From assembly GCF_014873755.1 (NCBI RefSeq), contig NZ_JADBEG010000001.1:9646501-9710500 (forward strand): 64,000 nucleotides of DNA, written 5' to 3'. Shown here in pieces: positions 50,521-59,233 of the stretch. How positions within the stretch are numbered: the stretch's first letter is position 1; every line of letters starts with the position of its first letter. Origin of the DNA: Amycolatopsis lexingtonensis (GTDB taxonomy: Bacteria; Actinomycetota; Actinomycetes; Mycobacteriales; Pseudonocardiaceae). The notes beneath the pieces were generated by a model. It was not told where the DNA came from. It saw only the letters and a list, made by a program, of their open reading frames with translations, and did not search any database. The position numbers and the translations under genes were made by a program.

Positions 50521-52476
50521 TTGAAGCCCTACCCGTTCACCGCCGTAGTCGGGTTGCCGGACCTGCGTCTCGCCCTGGTCCTGTCCTCGATCTCGCCCGC
50601 CGTCGGCGGGGTGCTGGTGCGCGGCGAAAAGGGCACCGCGAAGTCGACCATGGTCCGCGCGCTCGCGGGCCTGCTGCCGGGCGTCGACGTCGTCGACGGC
50701 TGCCGCTTCTCCTGCGATCCCGCCGCCCCCGACCCGCTCTGCCCGGACGGCCCGCACGAAGGCGCCGCGGGCCACCGCCGGCCCGCGAAGCTGGTCGAGC
50801 TGCCGGTCGGCGCGGCCGAAGACCGCGTGATCGGTTCGCTGCACCTCGAACGCGCGCTGGCCGAAGGCGTCACGGACTTCCAGCCCGGCCTGCTGGCCGC
50901 CGCGCACCGCGGGCTGCTCTACGTCGACGAGGTCAACCTGCTGCACGACCACCTCGTCGACACCCTGCTCGACGCCGCCGCGATGGGCCGAGCGACCGTC
51001 GAACGCGAGGGCGTCTCCGTCTCGCACGCGGCGCGGTTCGTGCTGATCGGCACCATGAACCCGGAGGAGGGCGAGCTGCGGCCGCAGCTGCTGGACCGGT
51101 TCGGGCTGACCGTCGAGGTCGCCTCCAGCCGCGATCCCGAGCAGCGCGTCGAGGTCGTCCGGCGGCGCCTCGCCTACGAAGCCGATCCCGACGGTTTCGC
51201 CGCGCAGTACGCCGACGAAGACGCCCGGCTCGCCGAGGAAATCGAGTCGGCGCAGAAGCTTTTGCCCGCCGTGAAGCTCCCGGACGACGCCCTGCGCCAG
51301 ATCGCCGAAGTCTGCGCGTCCTTCGAGGTGGACGGCATGCGCGCGGACATCGTGACCGCCCGCACCGCGGTCGCGCACGCGGCCTGGGCCGGGCGCGACG
51401 AGGTGACCACCGAAGACGTCCGCGTCGCCGCGCGGCTCGCGCTGCCGCACCGGCGCCGCCGCAACCCGTTCGACGCGCCCGGGATCTCGGAAGAGCAGCT
51501 GGAGCAGGCACTTCAGGACGCGCAGCCGCCCGAGCCCGGCCCCGAAGACGACGGCCCCGGCTCGGGTTCGACGCCGGACGAGGCCCCGCAGGAGGTTCCA
51601 TCGGGCGACGCGCCGCAGGGCCAGCAGCCCCAGCAGCAGCAGAACGGTGGACAGCAGAAGACCGTCGGTGCCGGGGAAACGTTCAAGGCCAAGGTTTTCC
51701 GCGTCAAGGGCATGGGCGAAGGCGAGCGCGGACGGCGGTCGCGCGCGATCACCGACAGCGGGCGCACCATCGGCGTCCAGCCCCCAAGCGTCCGCGACGG
51801 GCGGCCGCACCTGGTCGCGACCGTCAAAGCCGCGGCACCGCACCAGAAAGCCCGCGGCCGCGACGGCGCCGCGCTGAAGCTGCGTCCCGAAGACCTGCGG
51901 TACGCGCTCAGGGAAGGCCGCGAAGGCAACCTCGTGCTGTTCTGCGTCGACGCGTCCGGCTCGATGGGCGCCAAGGCCCGCATGCGCGAGGTCAAGACCG
52001 CGGTGCTGTCGCTGCTGCTCGACGCCTACCAGCGCCGCGACAAGGTCGGGCTGGTGACCTTCCGGGGCGCCGAAGCCGAGCTCGCGCTGCCGCCGACGAT
52101 CAGCGTCGACGCCGCCGCGGCCCGCCTCGAAGGCCTGCCCACCGGCGGCCGGACGCCGCTCGCCGAAGGGCTCCTGGAGGCCGCGCGGGTGCTGCGCGTC
52201 GAGGAGATCCGCGATCCGCGGCGCCGCCCGCTGCTCGTCGTCGTCACCGACGGCCGCGCCACCAGCGGCCCGGACGCCGTCGCGCGCGCCCAGGCCGCGG
52301 CCGGGCTCCTGGCCGGGGTCACGGCGGTCGTGATGGACTGCGAGAGCGGCAAGATGCACCTCGGCCTGGCCGCCGATCTGGCCGCGCACCTCGGCGCCGA
52401 ACACGTTCCCCTCGCCGACGTCGCCGCCGAATCGCTGGCGAGCGCCGTCCGCGCCCGGACCGGAAGGGCCGCCTGA
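50521..52476 (+). CDS. Fused magnesium/cobalto-chelatase I and D subunit
   Basis: A 651-residue fusion of an AAA+ ATPase like ChlI/BchI and a VWA domain like ChlD/BchD. Walker A is GEKGTAKST (35-43), Walker B is LLYVDEVNLL, and sensor segments follow; a Pro/Glu/Gln-rich linker (about 325-390) leads to the VWA domain with its metal site DASGSMG (Asp477). It probably energises CobN for cobalt insertion, replacing proteobacterial CobS and CobT. TTG 50521 has GGAGG at proper distance; GTG 50515 is too near it. First gene of the chelatase-cobO-cobB-cobC operon. Confidence 0.92.
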   Translation: MKPYPFTAVVGLPDLRLALVLSSISPAVGGVLVRGEKGTAKSTMVRALAGLLPGVDVVDGCRFSCDPAAPDPLCPDGPHEGAAGHRRPAKLVELPVGAAEDRVIGSLHLERALAEGVTDFQPGLLAAAHRGLLYVDEVNLLHDHLVDTLLDAAAMGRATVEREGVSVSHAARFVLIGTMNPEEGELRPQLLDRFGLTVEVASSRDPEQRVEVVRRRLAYEADPDGFAAQYADEDARLAEEIESAQKLLPAVKLPDDALRQIAEVCASFEVDGMRADIVTARTAVAHAAWAGRDEVTTEDVRVAARLALPHRRRRNPFDAPGISEEQLEQALQDAQPPEPGPEDDGPGSGSTPDEAPQEVPSGDAPQGQQPQQQQNGGQQKTVGAGETFKAKVFRVKGMGEGERGRRSRAITDSGRTIGVQPPSVRDGRPHLVATVKAAAPHQKARGRDGAALKLRPEDLRYALREGREGNLVLFCVDASGSMGAKARMREVKTAVLSLLLDAYQRRDKVGLVTFRGAEAELALPPTISVDAAAARLEGLPTGGRTPLAEGLLEAARVLRVEEIRDPRRRPLLVVVTDGRATSGPDAVARAQAAAGLLAGVTAVVMDCESGKMHLGLAADLAAHLGAEHVPLADVAAESLASAVRARTGRAA

Positions 52477-53090
52477 TGCCGCAGGGCAAACCGGAAACCG
52501 TCCCGAACGACGGGCTGACCACCCGCCAGCGCCGCAACCGGCCGCTGCTCGCCGTGCACACCGGCGAGATGAAGGGCAAGTCGACCGCCGCGTTCGGGAT
52601 GGCGCTGCGGGCGTGGAACCAGGGCTGGTCGATCGGCGTGTTCCAGTTCGTCAAGTCGGCGAAGTGGCGCGTCGGCGAGGAAGCGGCGTTCCGCGCGCTG
52701 GGCAAGCTGCACGACGACACCGGCGAAGGCGGGCCGGTCGAGTGGCACAAGATGGGCGAGGGCTGGAGCTGGGCGCGCAAGTCCGGCACCGAAGACGACC
52801 ACGCGTCGAACGCGCGTGAGGGCTGGGCGGAGATCAAGCGCCGCCTCGCCGCCGAAGCGCACGACTTCTACGTCCTCGACGAGTTCTCCTACCTGCTCAA
52901 GTGGGGCTGGCTGGAGGTCGACGACGTCGTGTCCACCCTGGTCTCGCGGCCGGGGCACCAGCACGTCGTCATCACCGGCCGGTACGCGCCGCCGGAGCTC
53001 GTCGAAGCCGCCGACCTGGTGGCCGAGATGACCAAGGTCAAGCACCCGATGGACGCCGGCCAGAAGGGCCAGCGGGGGATCGAGTGGTAG
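52476..53090 (+). CDS. cobO: Corrinoid adenosyltransferase
   Basis: A 204-residue CobA/CobO/BtuR-type enzyme that transfers the adenosyl group of ATP to cob(I)yrinic acid diamide or other corrinoids, forming the Co-C bond. The modified P-loop is HTGEMKGKSTAAFG (about 26-39); GVFQFVKSAKWRVGE and the VLDEFSYLLKWGW segment match. ATG overlaps the chelatase stop by one base. Followed by cobB with an overlap of 7 bases. Length typical. Confidence 0.97.
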   Translation: MPQGKPETVPNDGLTTRQRRNRPLLAVHTGEMKGKSTAAFGMALRAWNQGWSIGVFQFVKSAKWRVGEEAAFRALGKLHDDTGEGGPVEWHKMGEGWSWARKSGTEDDHASNAREGWAEIKRRLAAEAHDFYVLDEFSYLLKWGWLEVDDVVSTLVSRPGHQHVVITGRYAPPELVEAADLVAEMTKVKHPMDAGQKGQRGIEW

Positions 53091-54415
53091 CGCGCGTGGT
53101 GATCGCCGCGCCCGGCTCCGGGCACGGCAAGACCACCATCGCCGCCGGGCTGATGGCGGCGCTGCGCGCGGCCGGGCACCGGGTGTCCGGGCACAAGGTC
53201 GGGCCGGACTTCATCGACCCGAGCTACCACGCGCTCGCCACCGGCCGGCCCGCGCGCAACCTCGACCCCTTCCTGCAGGGTGAGGACCGGCTGATCCCGT
53301 TGCTGCGCCACGGTTCCGCCGGTGCCGACCTCGCCGTGATCGAGGGCGTGATGGGCCTGTTCGACGGGGCGCTCGGCACCGAGGGGTACGCCTCGACCGC
53401 GCACGTCGCCCGGCTGCTCGACGCGCCGGTCGTGCTCGTCGTCGACGCTTCGGCCGCCTCGCGCAGCGTCGCCGCGACCGTGCTCGGCTTCGCCCACTAC
53501 GACAACCGCGTGCGGCTCGCCGGCGTCATCCTCAACAAGCTCGGCTCGCAGCGGCACCTCGACGAGATCGCTTCCGCGCTGGAAGCGACCGGCGTCCCGC
53601 TCCTGGGCGCGCTGTACCGCAACGAGGAGATCCACGCGCCGAGCCGGCACCTCGGGCTCGTCCCGGCGGCGGAACGGGCCGCGGAAGCCCAGCACGTGCT
53701 GCCCGCGCTCGCCGCGTGGGTCACCGAAGGCGTCGACCTCGAAGCAATCGTCCGGATCGCCTCCGGCGCGCCGCGGCTTTCCGCGCCGCCGTGGGAACCG
53801 TCCGGTGTGGACGGTCCGTGCGTGACGGTCGCGGCCGCCGGCGGCGCGGCGTTCACCTTCCGCTACACCGAGAACGTCGAGCTGCTCGCCGCGTGCGGGG
53901 TCGACGTCGTGGACGTCGACCCGCTGCGCGACGAAGCACTGCCCGAGGGGTGCGCCGGGCTGTACTTCGGCGGCGGCTTCCCCGAGGTGCACGCAGCCGA
54001 GCTGTCGGCGAACACGGCGTTGCGCGCGCAGGTCGCTACGGCGATCGAGCGCGGGATGCCGGTCAGCGCCGAATGCGCCGGGCTCCTTTACCTGTGCCAG
54101 TCCCTGGACGGCCTCCCGATGGTCGGTGCGGTGCCCGCGGACGCGAAGATGACCGCCCGCGGCAAGCTCGGCTACCGGCGCGCGGTGGCCGTGGAGGACA
54201 ACCTCCTGGCCGCGGCCGGGCAGCGCGTCACCGGGCACGAGTTCCACCGCACCGAGGTGACGCCTTCGCACGGCGCTACGGCGGCCTGGGGCTGGGACCG
54301 GCAGCTGGACGGCTTCGCTTCGCCGACGCTGCACGCGTCCTACCTGCACGTCCACTGGGCCGGCTACCCCGAGCTGGCCCACCGGTTCGCCGCGCGGGTC
54401 CGGGCCCATGCCTGA
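53084..54415 (+). CDS. cobB: Cobyrinic/hydrogenobyrinic acid a,c-diamide synthase
   Basis: A 443-residue glutamine-dependent amidase. The N-terminal dethiobiotin-synthetase-like domain has the P-loop APGSGHGKTT and KVGPDFIDPSYH. The C-terminal glutamine amidotransferase domain carries the Cys nucleophile in SAECAGLLY and the active-site His in GHEFHRTE. It amidates the a and c carboxylates before cobalt insertion. The start is GTG 53084, 6 bases after a GGGGGA site; GTG 53096 is possible. Coupled to cobO and cobC. Confidence 0.97.
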   Translation: MVARVVIAAPGSGHGKTTIAAGLMAALRAAGHRVSGHKVGPDFIDPSYHALATGRPARNLDPFLQGEDRLIPLLRHGSAGADLAVIEGVMGLFDGALGTEGYASTAHVARLLDAPVVLVVDASAASRSVAATVLGFAHYDNRVRLAGVILNKLGSQRHLDEIASALEATGVPLLGALYRNEEIHAPSRHLGLVPAAERAAEAQHVLPALAAWVTEGVDLEAIVRIASGAPRLSAPPWEPSGVDGPCVTVAAAGGAAFTFRYTENVELLAACGVDVVDVDPLRDEALPEGCAGLYFGGGFPEVHAAELSANTALRAQVATAIERGMPVSAECAGLLYLCQSLDGLPMVGAVPADAKMTARGKLGYRRAVAVEDNLLAAAGQRVTGHEFHRTEVTPSHGATAAWGWDRQLDGFASPTLHASYLHVHWAGYPELAHRFAARVRAHA

Positions 54416-55424
54416 CTACGACCTCCACCACCACGGCGACCGCGAAGTCGGGCCGGGGCTGGTGGACCTCGCGGTGAACGTCCGCCTCCCGCGGCCGCCC
54501 GCGTGGCTGCGCGACGAGCTGGTGTCCGCTTTGGACTCCCTCGCGGCTTATCCCTCCTCGCTCGAAGCCACGGCGGCGGTGGCCGCGCGGCACGGTCGTG
54601 CGGTCGACGAAGTCCTGGTCACCGCGGGGGCGGCGGAGGCGTTCACGCTGCTGGCGTCGGCGCTGAAGCCGCGCCGAGCCGTCGTCGTGCACCCGCAGTT
54701 CACCGAGCCCGAGGCCGCGCTGCGGGCCGCCGGGCACGATGTCGAGCGGGTCGTCCTGTCCGAAGCGGACGGTTTCGTCCTCGACCCGGCGCTGGTCCCG
54801 GCCGACGCGGACCTGGTGCTCGTCGGCAACCCGACCAACCCGACTTCGGTGCTGCACCCCGCTTCCGCGCTGCTGGCGCTGACGCGGCCCGGGCGGCTGC
54901 TCGTGGTGGACGAGGCGTTCCTGGACGCCGTTCCCGGCGAAGGGGAAAGCCTGGCCGCCGGGCATCCCGGCGTCATCGTGCTGCGCAGCCTGACGAAGAC
55001 GTGGGGCCTGGCCGGGCTGCGAGCGGGGTACGTGCTCGCCGAACCCGAGGTCGTCGAGCGGCTGCGGGCGGTCCAGGTGCCGTGGTCGGTGTCCACCTTG
55101 GCCGCCGTCGCGACGGTGGCGTGCTGCCGCCCCTCCTCGTTGGAAGAAGCCGAGAAGCTGGCGGTAGCCGCGGAGGACGACCGCGAGTATCTGGTGTCCG
55201 GCCTGGCCGCGGCGGGCGTGCCGGTGCTGGGCGAGCCGCGCGGCCCGTTCGTGCTCGTGCGGATCCCGGACGGGGCCGCGGTGCGGGACCGGCTGCGCGA
55301 CGGCGGCTACGCGGTCCGGCGCGGCGACACCTTCCCCGGCCTCGGCCCGGACCACCTGCGGCTCGCCGTGCGCGACCGCGCGACGACGGACGCGTTCCTG
55401 AAGGCGTTGGAAGAAGTCCGCTAA
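54408..55424 (+). CDS. cobC: Threonine-phosphate decarboxylase-like aminotransferase
   Basis: A 338-residue PLP enzyme of the class I/II aminotransferase fold, like the CobC/CobD decarboxylase that makes aminopropanol phosphate for the nucleotide loop. The PLP Lys is in LRSLTKTWGLAGLRAGY; VGNPTNPTSVLHP and NVRLPRPPAWLRD also match. It overlaps cobB by 8 bases and is last in this operon; a short hairpin follows about 27 bases on. As with mycobacterial Rv2231c, a histidinol-phosphate-aminotransferase-like role cannot be excluded, but the location favours cobalamin synthesis. Confidence 0.9.
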   Translation: MPDYDLHHHGDREVGPGLVDLAVNVRLPRPPAWLRDELVSALDSLAAYPSSLEATAAVAARHGRAVDEVLVTAGAAEAFTLLASALKPRRAVVVHPQFTEPEAALRAAGHDVERVVLSEADGFVLDPALVPADADLVLVGNPTNPTSVLHPASALLALTRPGRLLVVDEAFLDAVPGEGESLAAGHPGVIVLRSLTKTWGLAGLRAGYVLAEPEVVERLRAVQVPWSVSTLAAVATVACCRPSSLEEAEKLAVAAEDDREYLVSGLAAAGVPVLGEPRGPFVLVRIPDGAAVRDRLRDGGYAVRRGDTFPGLGPDHLRLAVRDRATTDAFLKALEEVR

Positions 55425-55450
55425 ACACCGACAGGGGGCTGTCGCCACCA

Positions 55451-55467
55451 CCGCCCACAGTGGGCGG
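55451..55467 (+). terminator. Short hairpin after cobC
   Basis: CCGCCCA (55451-55457) pairs with TGGGCGG (55461-55467) around a 3-base loop, 27 bases after the cobC stop codon. No T tract. Confidence 0.45.
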
Positions 55468-55505
55468 AGCCGGGAAACGCCCGGCGTGGCAGCGAAAGGA
55501 ACCCC

Positions 55506-55862
55506 ATGCCCCGATTCAACGACGTCGCCTGGTTCGAGATCGGCGCCACCGACCCGGCGGCCGCCGAACGGTTCTACGGCGACGTCTTCGGGTGGAAGGC
55601 CGTGCAGGACGAGTCGGCGAGTCCCGATCCGGCCTACCGGGTCATCGACACCGGCGGCTCGCGCGGCGGCCTGGCCACCGGAACCGAGGACTACGCGATC
55701 TTCACCGTGCTCGTCGAGGACGTCGCCGCCGCGTGCGAGCGCGTGGAAGCCGCCGGGGGCAAGGTGAAGCGGCCGCCGGTCGTCAACCCCGTCGGCGTCA
55801 CCTTCGCGCACCTGCTCGATCCCGCGGGCAATCATTTTTCCGTGTTCACCCCGCCAAAGTGA
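55506..55862 (+). CDS. VOC-superfamily (glyoxalase-like) protein
   Basis: A 118-residue protein made of one vicinal-oxygen-chelate unit pair: VAWFEIGATDPAAAERFYGD at the start, a middle strand (FTVLVEDVAAACERVE) and FAHLLDPAGNHFSVF at the end. The metal site residues expected of dioxygenase or glyoxalase members are only partly evident, so it may bind a small molecule or metal without known catalysis. AAAGGAA precedes the ATG. It overlaps the convergent WYL regulator gene by 17 bases. Confidence 0.87.
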   Translation: MPRFNDVAWFEIGATDPAAAERFYGDVFGWKAVQDESASPDPAYRVIDTGGSRGGLATGTEDYAIFTVLVEDVAAACERVEAAGGKVKRPPVVNPVGVTFAHLLDPAGNHFSVFTPPK

Positions 55863-56538
55863 GCTGTTCGACGACGCCGTAAGGGATGTCGAGGTCCTCG
55901 CGCCGCAACGGGCGGAGCGGGGGCACCTCGGCGGTCGCGGTGAGCGACGTGATGCGGTCGGTGCGGAAGACGCGGACCTCCTCGCGCAGCCGGCACCAGG
56001 CGACCAGGTACCAGTGGTCGGGCTTGCCGACGTAGCCGAGCGGCTCGATTTCCCGTCGTGTGACGGCTCCTTCCCGGTCGGCGTACCCGATCCGCAGGAC
56101 GCGGCGGGTGCCGAGCACGTGCGGCGGCAGCGGTGGCGGGCTGGCCGCGTCCCCGAGCAGGTGGACGCGGGCGGCGAGGTCCTGCGCCGCGGCGGCGTCG
56201 TCCGTTCGCATGGCGGCGACGAGCTTGCGCAACGCCGACCCGGCCTCGGCGCGGAACGGCGTGCCCTCCAGCCGGCGCAGGGCGAGCGCCATCGCGACGG
56301 CTTCTCCCGGCGTCAGGTTGACCGGCGGCAGCGTGTGCGACCGGTCGAGGCAGTACCCGCCGGTGCGGCCGGGTTCGGCGTAGATCGGCACGCCGGACTG
56401 CTGGAGCGCGCCGATGTCCCGCTCCACGGTGCGCGCGCTGACCTCGAACTTGCCCGCGAGCCAGCGCGCGCTCCGTGGCCGGGGCGCGACGGCGCGAAGC
56501 TCCTCGACGAGGGCGTACAGACGGTCGGTGCGGTTCAC
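55846..56538 (-). CDS. WYL-domain transcriptional regulator
   Basis: A 230-residue YafY-type regulator. An N-terminal helix-turn-helix (residues about 15-60, KFEVSARTVERDIGALQQSG) is followed by the WYL ligand-binding domain, where the W-Y-L residues lie in HWYLVAWCRLREEVRVF. Ligands of this family are nucleic acids or small molecules. It lies 33 bases downstream of cobS on the same strand, so it may be cotranscribed with the cobU-cobT-cobS genes, but no DNA target is evident. It overlaps the convergent VOC gene. Confidence 0.9.
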   Translation of the reverse strand: MNRTDRLYALVEELRAVAPRPRSARWLAGKFEVSARTVERDIGALQQSGVPIYAEPGRTGGYCLDRSHTLPPVNLTPGEAVAMALALRRLEGTPFRAEAGSALRKLVAAMRTDDAAAAQDLAARVHLLGDAASPPPLPPHVLGTRRVLRIGYADREGAVTRREIEPLGYVGKPDHWYLVAWCRLREEVRVFRTDRITSLTATAEVPPLRPLRREDLDIPYGVVEQLTLAG

Positions 56539-56571
56539 GCGGCCGACTTTAGGGGTGGGGTACGACAGTTT

Positions 56572-57306
56572 TCAGGCGAGCGCGAGCAGCGCGGTGGCGA
56601 CGGCGGCTTCGACCCCGGCGCCGAGAACGTCCCCAGTGACGCCGCCAAGCCGCTTCGTACAGCGTTTGAGGAGGACGGCGGTGACGGCGTAGGCGAGAAC
56701 GACCGCGAGCGGGCCGCGCCACCACGGGAGTCCGGGGAGCAGGGTGGCGAGTGCGGCGGCGGCCAGGCCGACGGCGACAGCTGCGGTGCGGGGGACCGAG
56801 CCCGCGACGGTGGCGCCGAGCCCTTCCGGCCGGGCGGACGGGACACCGCGCGCGCAGGACATCGAGAGCGTGCCGCGGCCGATGACGACGGCGGCGACCG
56901 CTTGGTAGGGATCGGTGAGCGCGCCGACTTGGACCAGGAGGACCAGGACGAGGGTCGCGACGCCGGTCGGGCCAGAGTCGCCGCGGCGCATGACGTCGAG
57001 GGCCTTCGCGCGGTCGTAGGAGGCGCCGAGCCCGTCGGCGGTGTCGGCGAGGCCGTCGAGGTGCAGGCCGCGGCTGCCGAGCGCGACGGCACCGATGGCG
57101 AGGGCGGCGGTGGCGACGTTCGGGAGGTGGAGCGCTTGTCCGGCGGCGACGATCAGCCCGGCGGCGAGCGCGAGGGGGAGCGCGGCGAGGGGCGCGAGGA
57201 GCATGGCGCCCCCGGCCGTGCGGCGGTCGATGACGTGGGGCGCCGGGACCGGGACGGTGGTGAGGGTCCCGACGGCCATCCGCGCGGCGTCACCCCAGCG
57301 GCTCAC
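56572..57306 (-). CDS. cobS: Adenosylcobinamide-GDP ribazoletransferase
   Basis: A 244-residue membrane enzyme that joins adenosylcobinamide-GDP to alpha-ribazole in the last step of cobalamin assembly. About six helices; the cytosolic active-site loop GSRGLHLDGLADTADGLGAS contains the paired acidic residues of the family, followed by MRRGDSGPTGVATLV. It is separated from cobT by a 262-base intergenic stretch holding four palindromic repeats, so the two may be under separate control although both face the same way. WYL gene follows. Confidence 0.96.
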   Translation of the reverse strand: MSRWGDAARMAVGTLTTVPVPAPHVIDRRTAGGAMLLAPLAALPLALAAGLIVAAGQALHLPNVATAALAIGAVALGSRGLHLDGLADTADGLGASYDRAKALDVMRRGDSGPTGVATLVLVLLVQVGALTDPYQAVAAVVIGRGTLSMSCARGVPSARPEGLGATVAGSVPRTAAVAVGLAAAALATLLPGLPWWRGPLAVVLAYAVTAVLLKRCTKRLGGVTGDVLGAGVEAAVATALLALA

Positions 57307-57328
57307 GAGCGCCCCGCAGCCGACGCCA

Positions 57329-57559
57329 TGAACGGGTCGTTCACCGCGCCGGACGGCAGGGTCCCGGCAGCGTCGGGTCGGTGCGGTCCGCAGCGGTGCG
57401 CCAGTGTCTTGAATGAGTCATTCAGGACGTCCGAAGACCTGAATGAGTCATTCAAGACGTGGGGCGAGCGGGTTACCGGCGGCGGAGTGGCTTGGCCGCG
57501 CGACTTTGCCGGAGCCCCGGCGCCGGACGGCGTGAAAGGGTCGTTCACGACGTCCGGCG
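57329..57559. repeat. Four palindromes between cobT and cobS
   Basis: Four copies of TGAANGNNNCNTTCA: 57329-57343, 57410-57424, 57440-57454 and 57533-57547. The middle pair forms a type A element with 21-base arms (57406-57426 and 57438-57458). The last sits inside a larger hairpin (arms CGCCGGACG at 57521 and CGTCCGGCG at 57551) 10 bases after the cobT stop. No gene is seen in this stretch. Confidence 0.85.
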
Positions 57560-57568
57560 AGGCGGTGC

Positions 57569-58582
57569 TCACGCCAGGTCCGCCAGCAGGCCCATGTCCG
57601 CCAGGATCGCGCGGGCCGCCCGCAGGGCCGGGACCGCCTGCACCGCGCCGCTGCCCTCGCCCAGCCGCAGGCCGAAGTCCAGGATCGGCTCCAGGCCCAG
57701 CGCCTTCAGCGCGAACGCCTGCGAGGGCTCCGTCGACCGGTGGCCGGCCAGCCACCACCGCTCCGCGCCCGGCGCGATGTCCCGCGCGACCAGGGCCGCC
57801 GCGCCGGAGAACACGCCGTCCAGCAGGACCGGGATTCCCCTTACCGCCGCTTCGACCAGGAAGCCCGACGTCGCCGCCAGGCACGCGCTGCCCAGCGCCG
57901 TCAGGCGGTCGAACGGGTCCTCGACGCGGCCCGAGACCCGCGACAACGCCGCCGCCACCGCCGAAGTCTTCCGCGACAGGCCCGCCGCGTCGACGCCCGT
58001 GCCCGTGCCGACCACCTCCGCCGCCGGCAGGCCCAGCGAGGCCGCGACCACCGCCGCGCACACCGCCGTGTTGCCGATCCCCATGTCGCCCGGGATCAGC
58101 AGGTCCGCGTCGCCCTCTTCGCCGGCGATCGCGCGGCCGGCCTCGAACGCCGCCCGTGCTTCGCCCGGGGCCAGGGCGTCCTCGACGTCGATCGAGCCCG
58201 AACCGCGGCGGATCTTGTGCGCCGTGACCGAGGCCGGAACGTCGGCGCCGTCCCAGTCGACGCCGAGGTCGGCCACCCGCACCTGCGCGCCGACCTGCGC
58301 GGCCAGCACGTTCACGCCGCTCTTGCCGGCCAGGAACACCCGGACCATCGCCGCGGTGACCTCGCGCGGGTACGCCGAGAGCGCCGAGACGCCGTGGTCG
58401 CCCGCGAAGACCACCACGCGGACGTCGTCGAGCGGGCGCGGCGGCACGCTGCCGTGCGCCGCGGACAGCCACGCCGCCAGCTCTTCCAGCTTGCCGAGCG
58501 CGCCGAGCGGTTTGACCAGGCCGTCGAGCCGCTCCAGGGCGGCGGCGCGGGCGGCGGGGTCGGGCACGGGTACGTCGAACAC
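57569..58582 (-). CDS. cobT: Nicotinate-nucleotide-DMB phosphoribosyltransferase
   Basis: A 337-residue CobT/CobU-fold enzyme that transfers ribose phosphate from nicotinate mononucleotide to dimethylbenzimidazole. Motifs match: FAGDHGVSALSAYPREVT, the GDMGIGNTAVCAA loop and the C-terminal LRLGEGSGAVQA with the catalytic Glu. The start is ATG 58582, 12 bases after cobU in the same direction. Length typical. It uses DMB from BluB, encoded 12 kb away. Confidence 0.97.
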   Translation of the reverse strand: MFDVPVPDPAARAAALERLDGLVKPLGALGKLEELAAWLSAAHGSVPPRPLDDVRVVVFAGDHGVSALSAYPREVTAAMVRVFLAGKSGVNVLAAQVGAQVRVADLGVDWDGADVPASVTAHKIRRGSGSIDVEDALAPGEARAAFEAGRAIAGEEGDADLLIPGDMGIGNTAVCAAVVAASLGLPAAEVVGTGTGVDAAGLSRKTSAVAAALSRVSGRVEDPFDRLTALGSACLAATSGFLVEAAVRGIPVLLDGVFSGAAALVARDIAPGAERWWLAGHRSTEPSQAFALKALGLEPILDFGLRLGEGSGAVQAVPALRAARAILADMGLLADLA

Positions 58583-58594
58583 GGGCGCCTCCAG

Positions 58595-59197
58595 CTAAAG
58601 GTCGAGCGCCCGGCCCGCGACGACCAGCACGACCCGGTCGGCGTCGGCGGACACCCGGTTGTTGAGTGCGCCCAGCACATCACGGAACAGCCGTCCCGAC
58701 GACGTTGCGGGCACCACACCGCTGCCGACCTCGTTGCTGACCGCGACCACCGGCACCCGCGCCGCGGCCCACGCGGCGAGGAAGTCTTCGAGCCGGTCGT
58801 CCAGCCGGTGCTCCCAGCCGGGCTTCTGCCGCCACGCGCCGACGTCGTCGAGCACGCGGGAGAGCCAGGTGCCGAGGCAGTCGATGAGCAGCGGCTCGGT
58901 GGCCGTGCGCAGGGTCCCGGCGAGGTCGGTGGTCTCCACGGTCTTCCAGTGCGCCGGCCGCCGCGCCTGGTGCGCGGCCACCCGCGCGGCCCATTCGGGG
59001 TCGTCGTCGCCGGCGGGCAGGCCGGGCGCGACGTAGACGAGGTGCGGGTAGTGGGCCACGAGCCGCTCGGCGTGCCGCGACTTCCCCGAGCGGACGCCAC
59101 CGAGGACCAGCACCTTGCCTTCGTCGCGGCCGTACCGGCGTAGTGCGCGCGCCAGGGTCTCGAGGTACCCGGCGAGCCGGTGGGTCAGCTTGGTCAT
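58595..59197 (-). CDS. cobU: Adenosylcobinamide kinase/guanylyltransferase
   Basis: A 200-residue bifunctional enzyme that phosphorylates adenosylcobinamide and then adds GMP. The P-loop is LGGVRSGKSRHAE; VSNEVGSGVVPAT and GALNNRVSADADRVVLVVAG match CobU. The first 25 residues extend beyond the usual P-loop start. ATG 59197 lies 7 bases after a CACAAT -10-like box on the minus strand, suggesting a leaderless transcript; ATG 59206 is an alternative. Divergent from cobD across 36 bases. Confidence 0.95.
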   Translation of the reverse strand: MTKLTHRLAGYLETLARALRRYGRDEGKVLVLGGVRSGKSRHAERLVAHYPHLVYVAPGLPAGDDDPEWAARVAAHQARRPAHWKTVETTDLAGTLRTATEPLLIDCLGTWLSRVLDDVGAWRQKPGWEHRLDDRLEDFLAAWAAARVPVVAVSNEVGSGVVPATSSGRLFRDVLGALNNRVSADADRVVLVVAGRALDL

Positions 59198-59233
59198 ACC
59201 CGGCATTGTGGTGCACGCGCTACCGTGCGCCAC

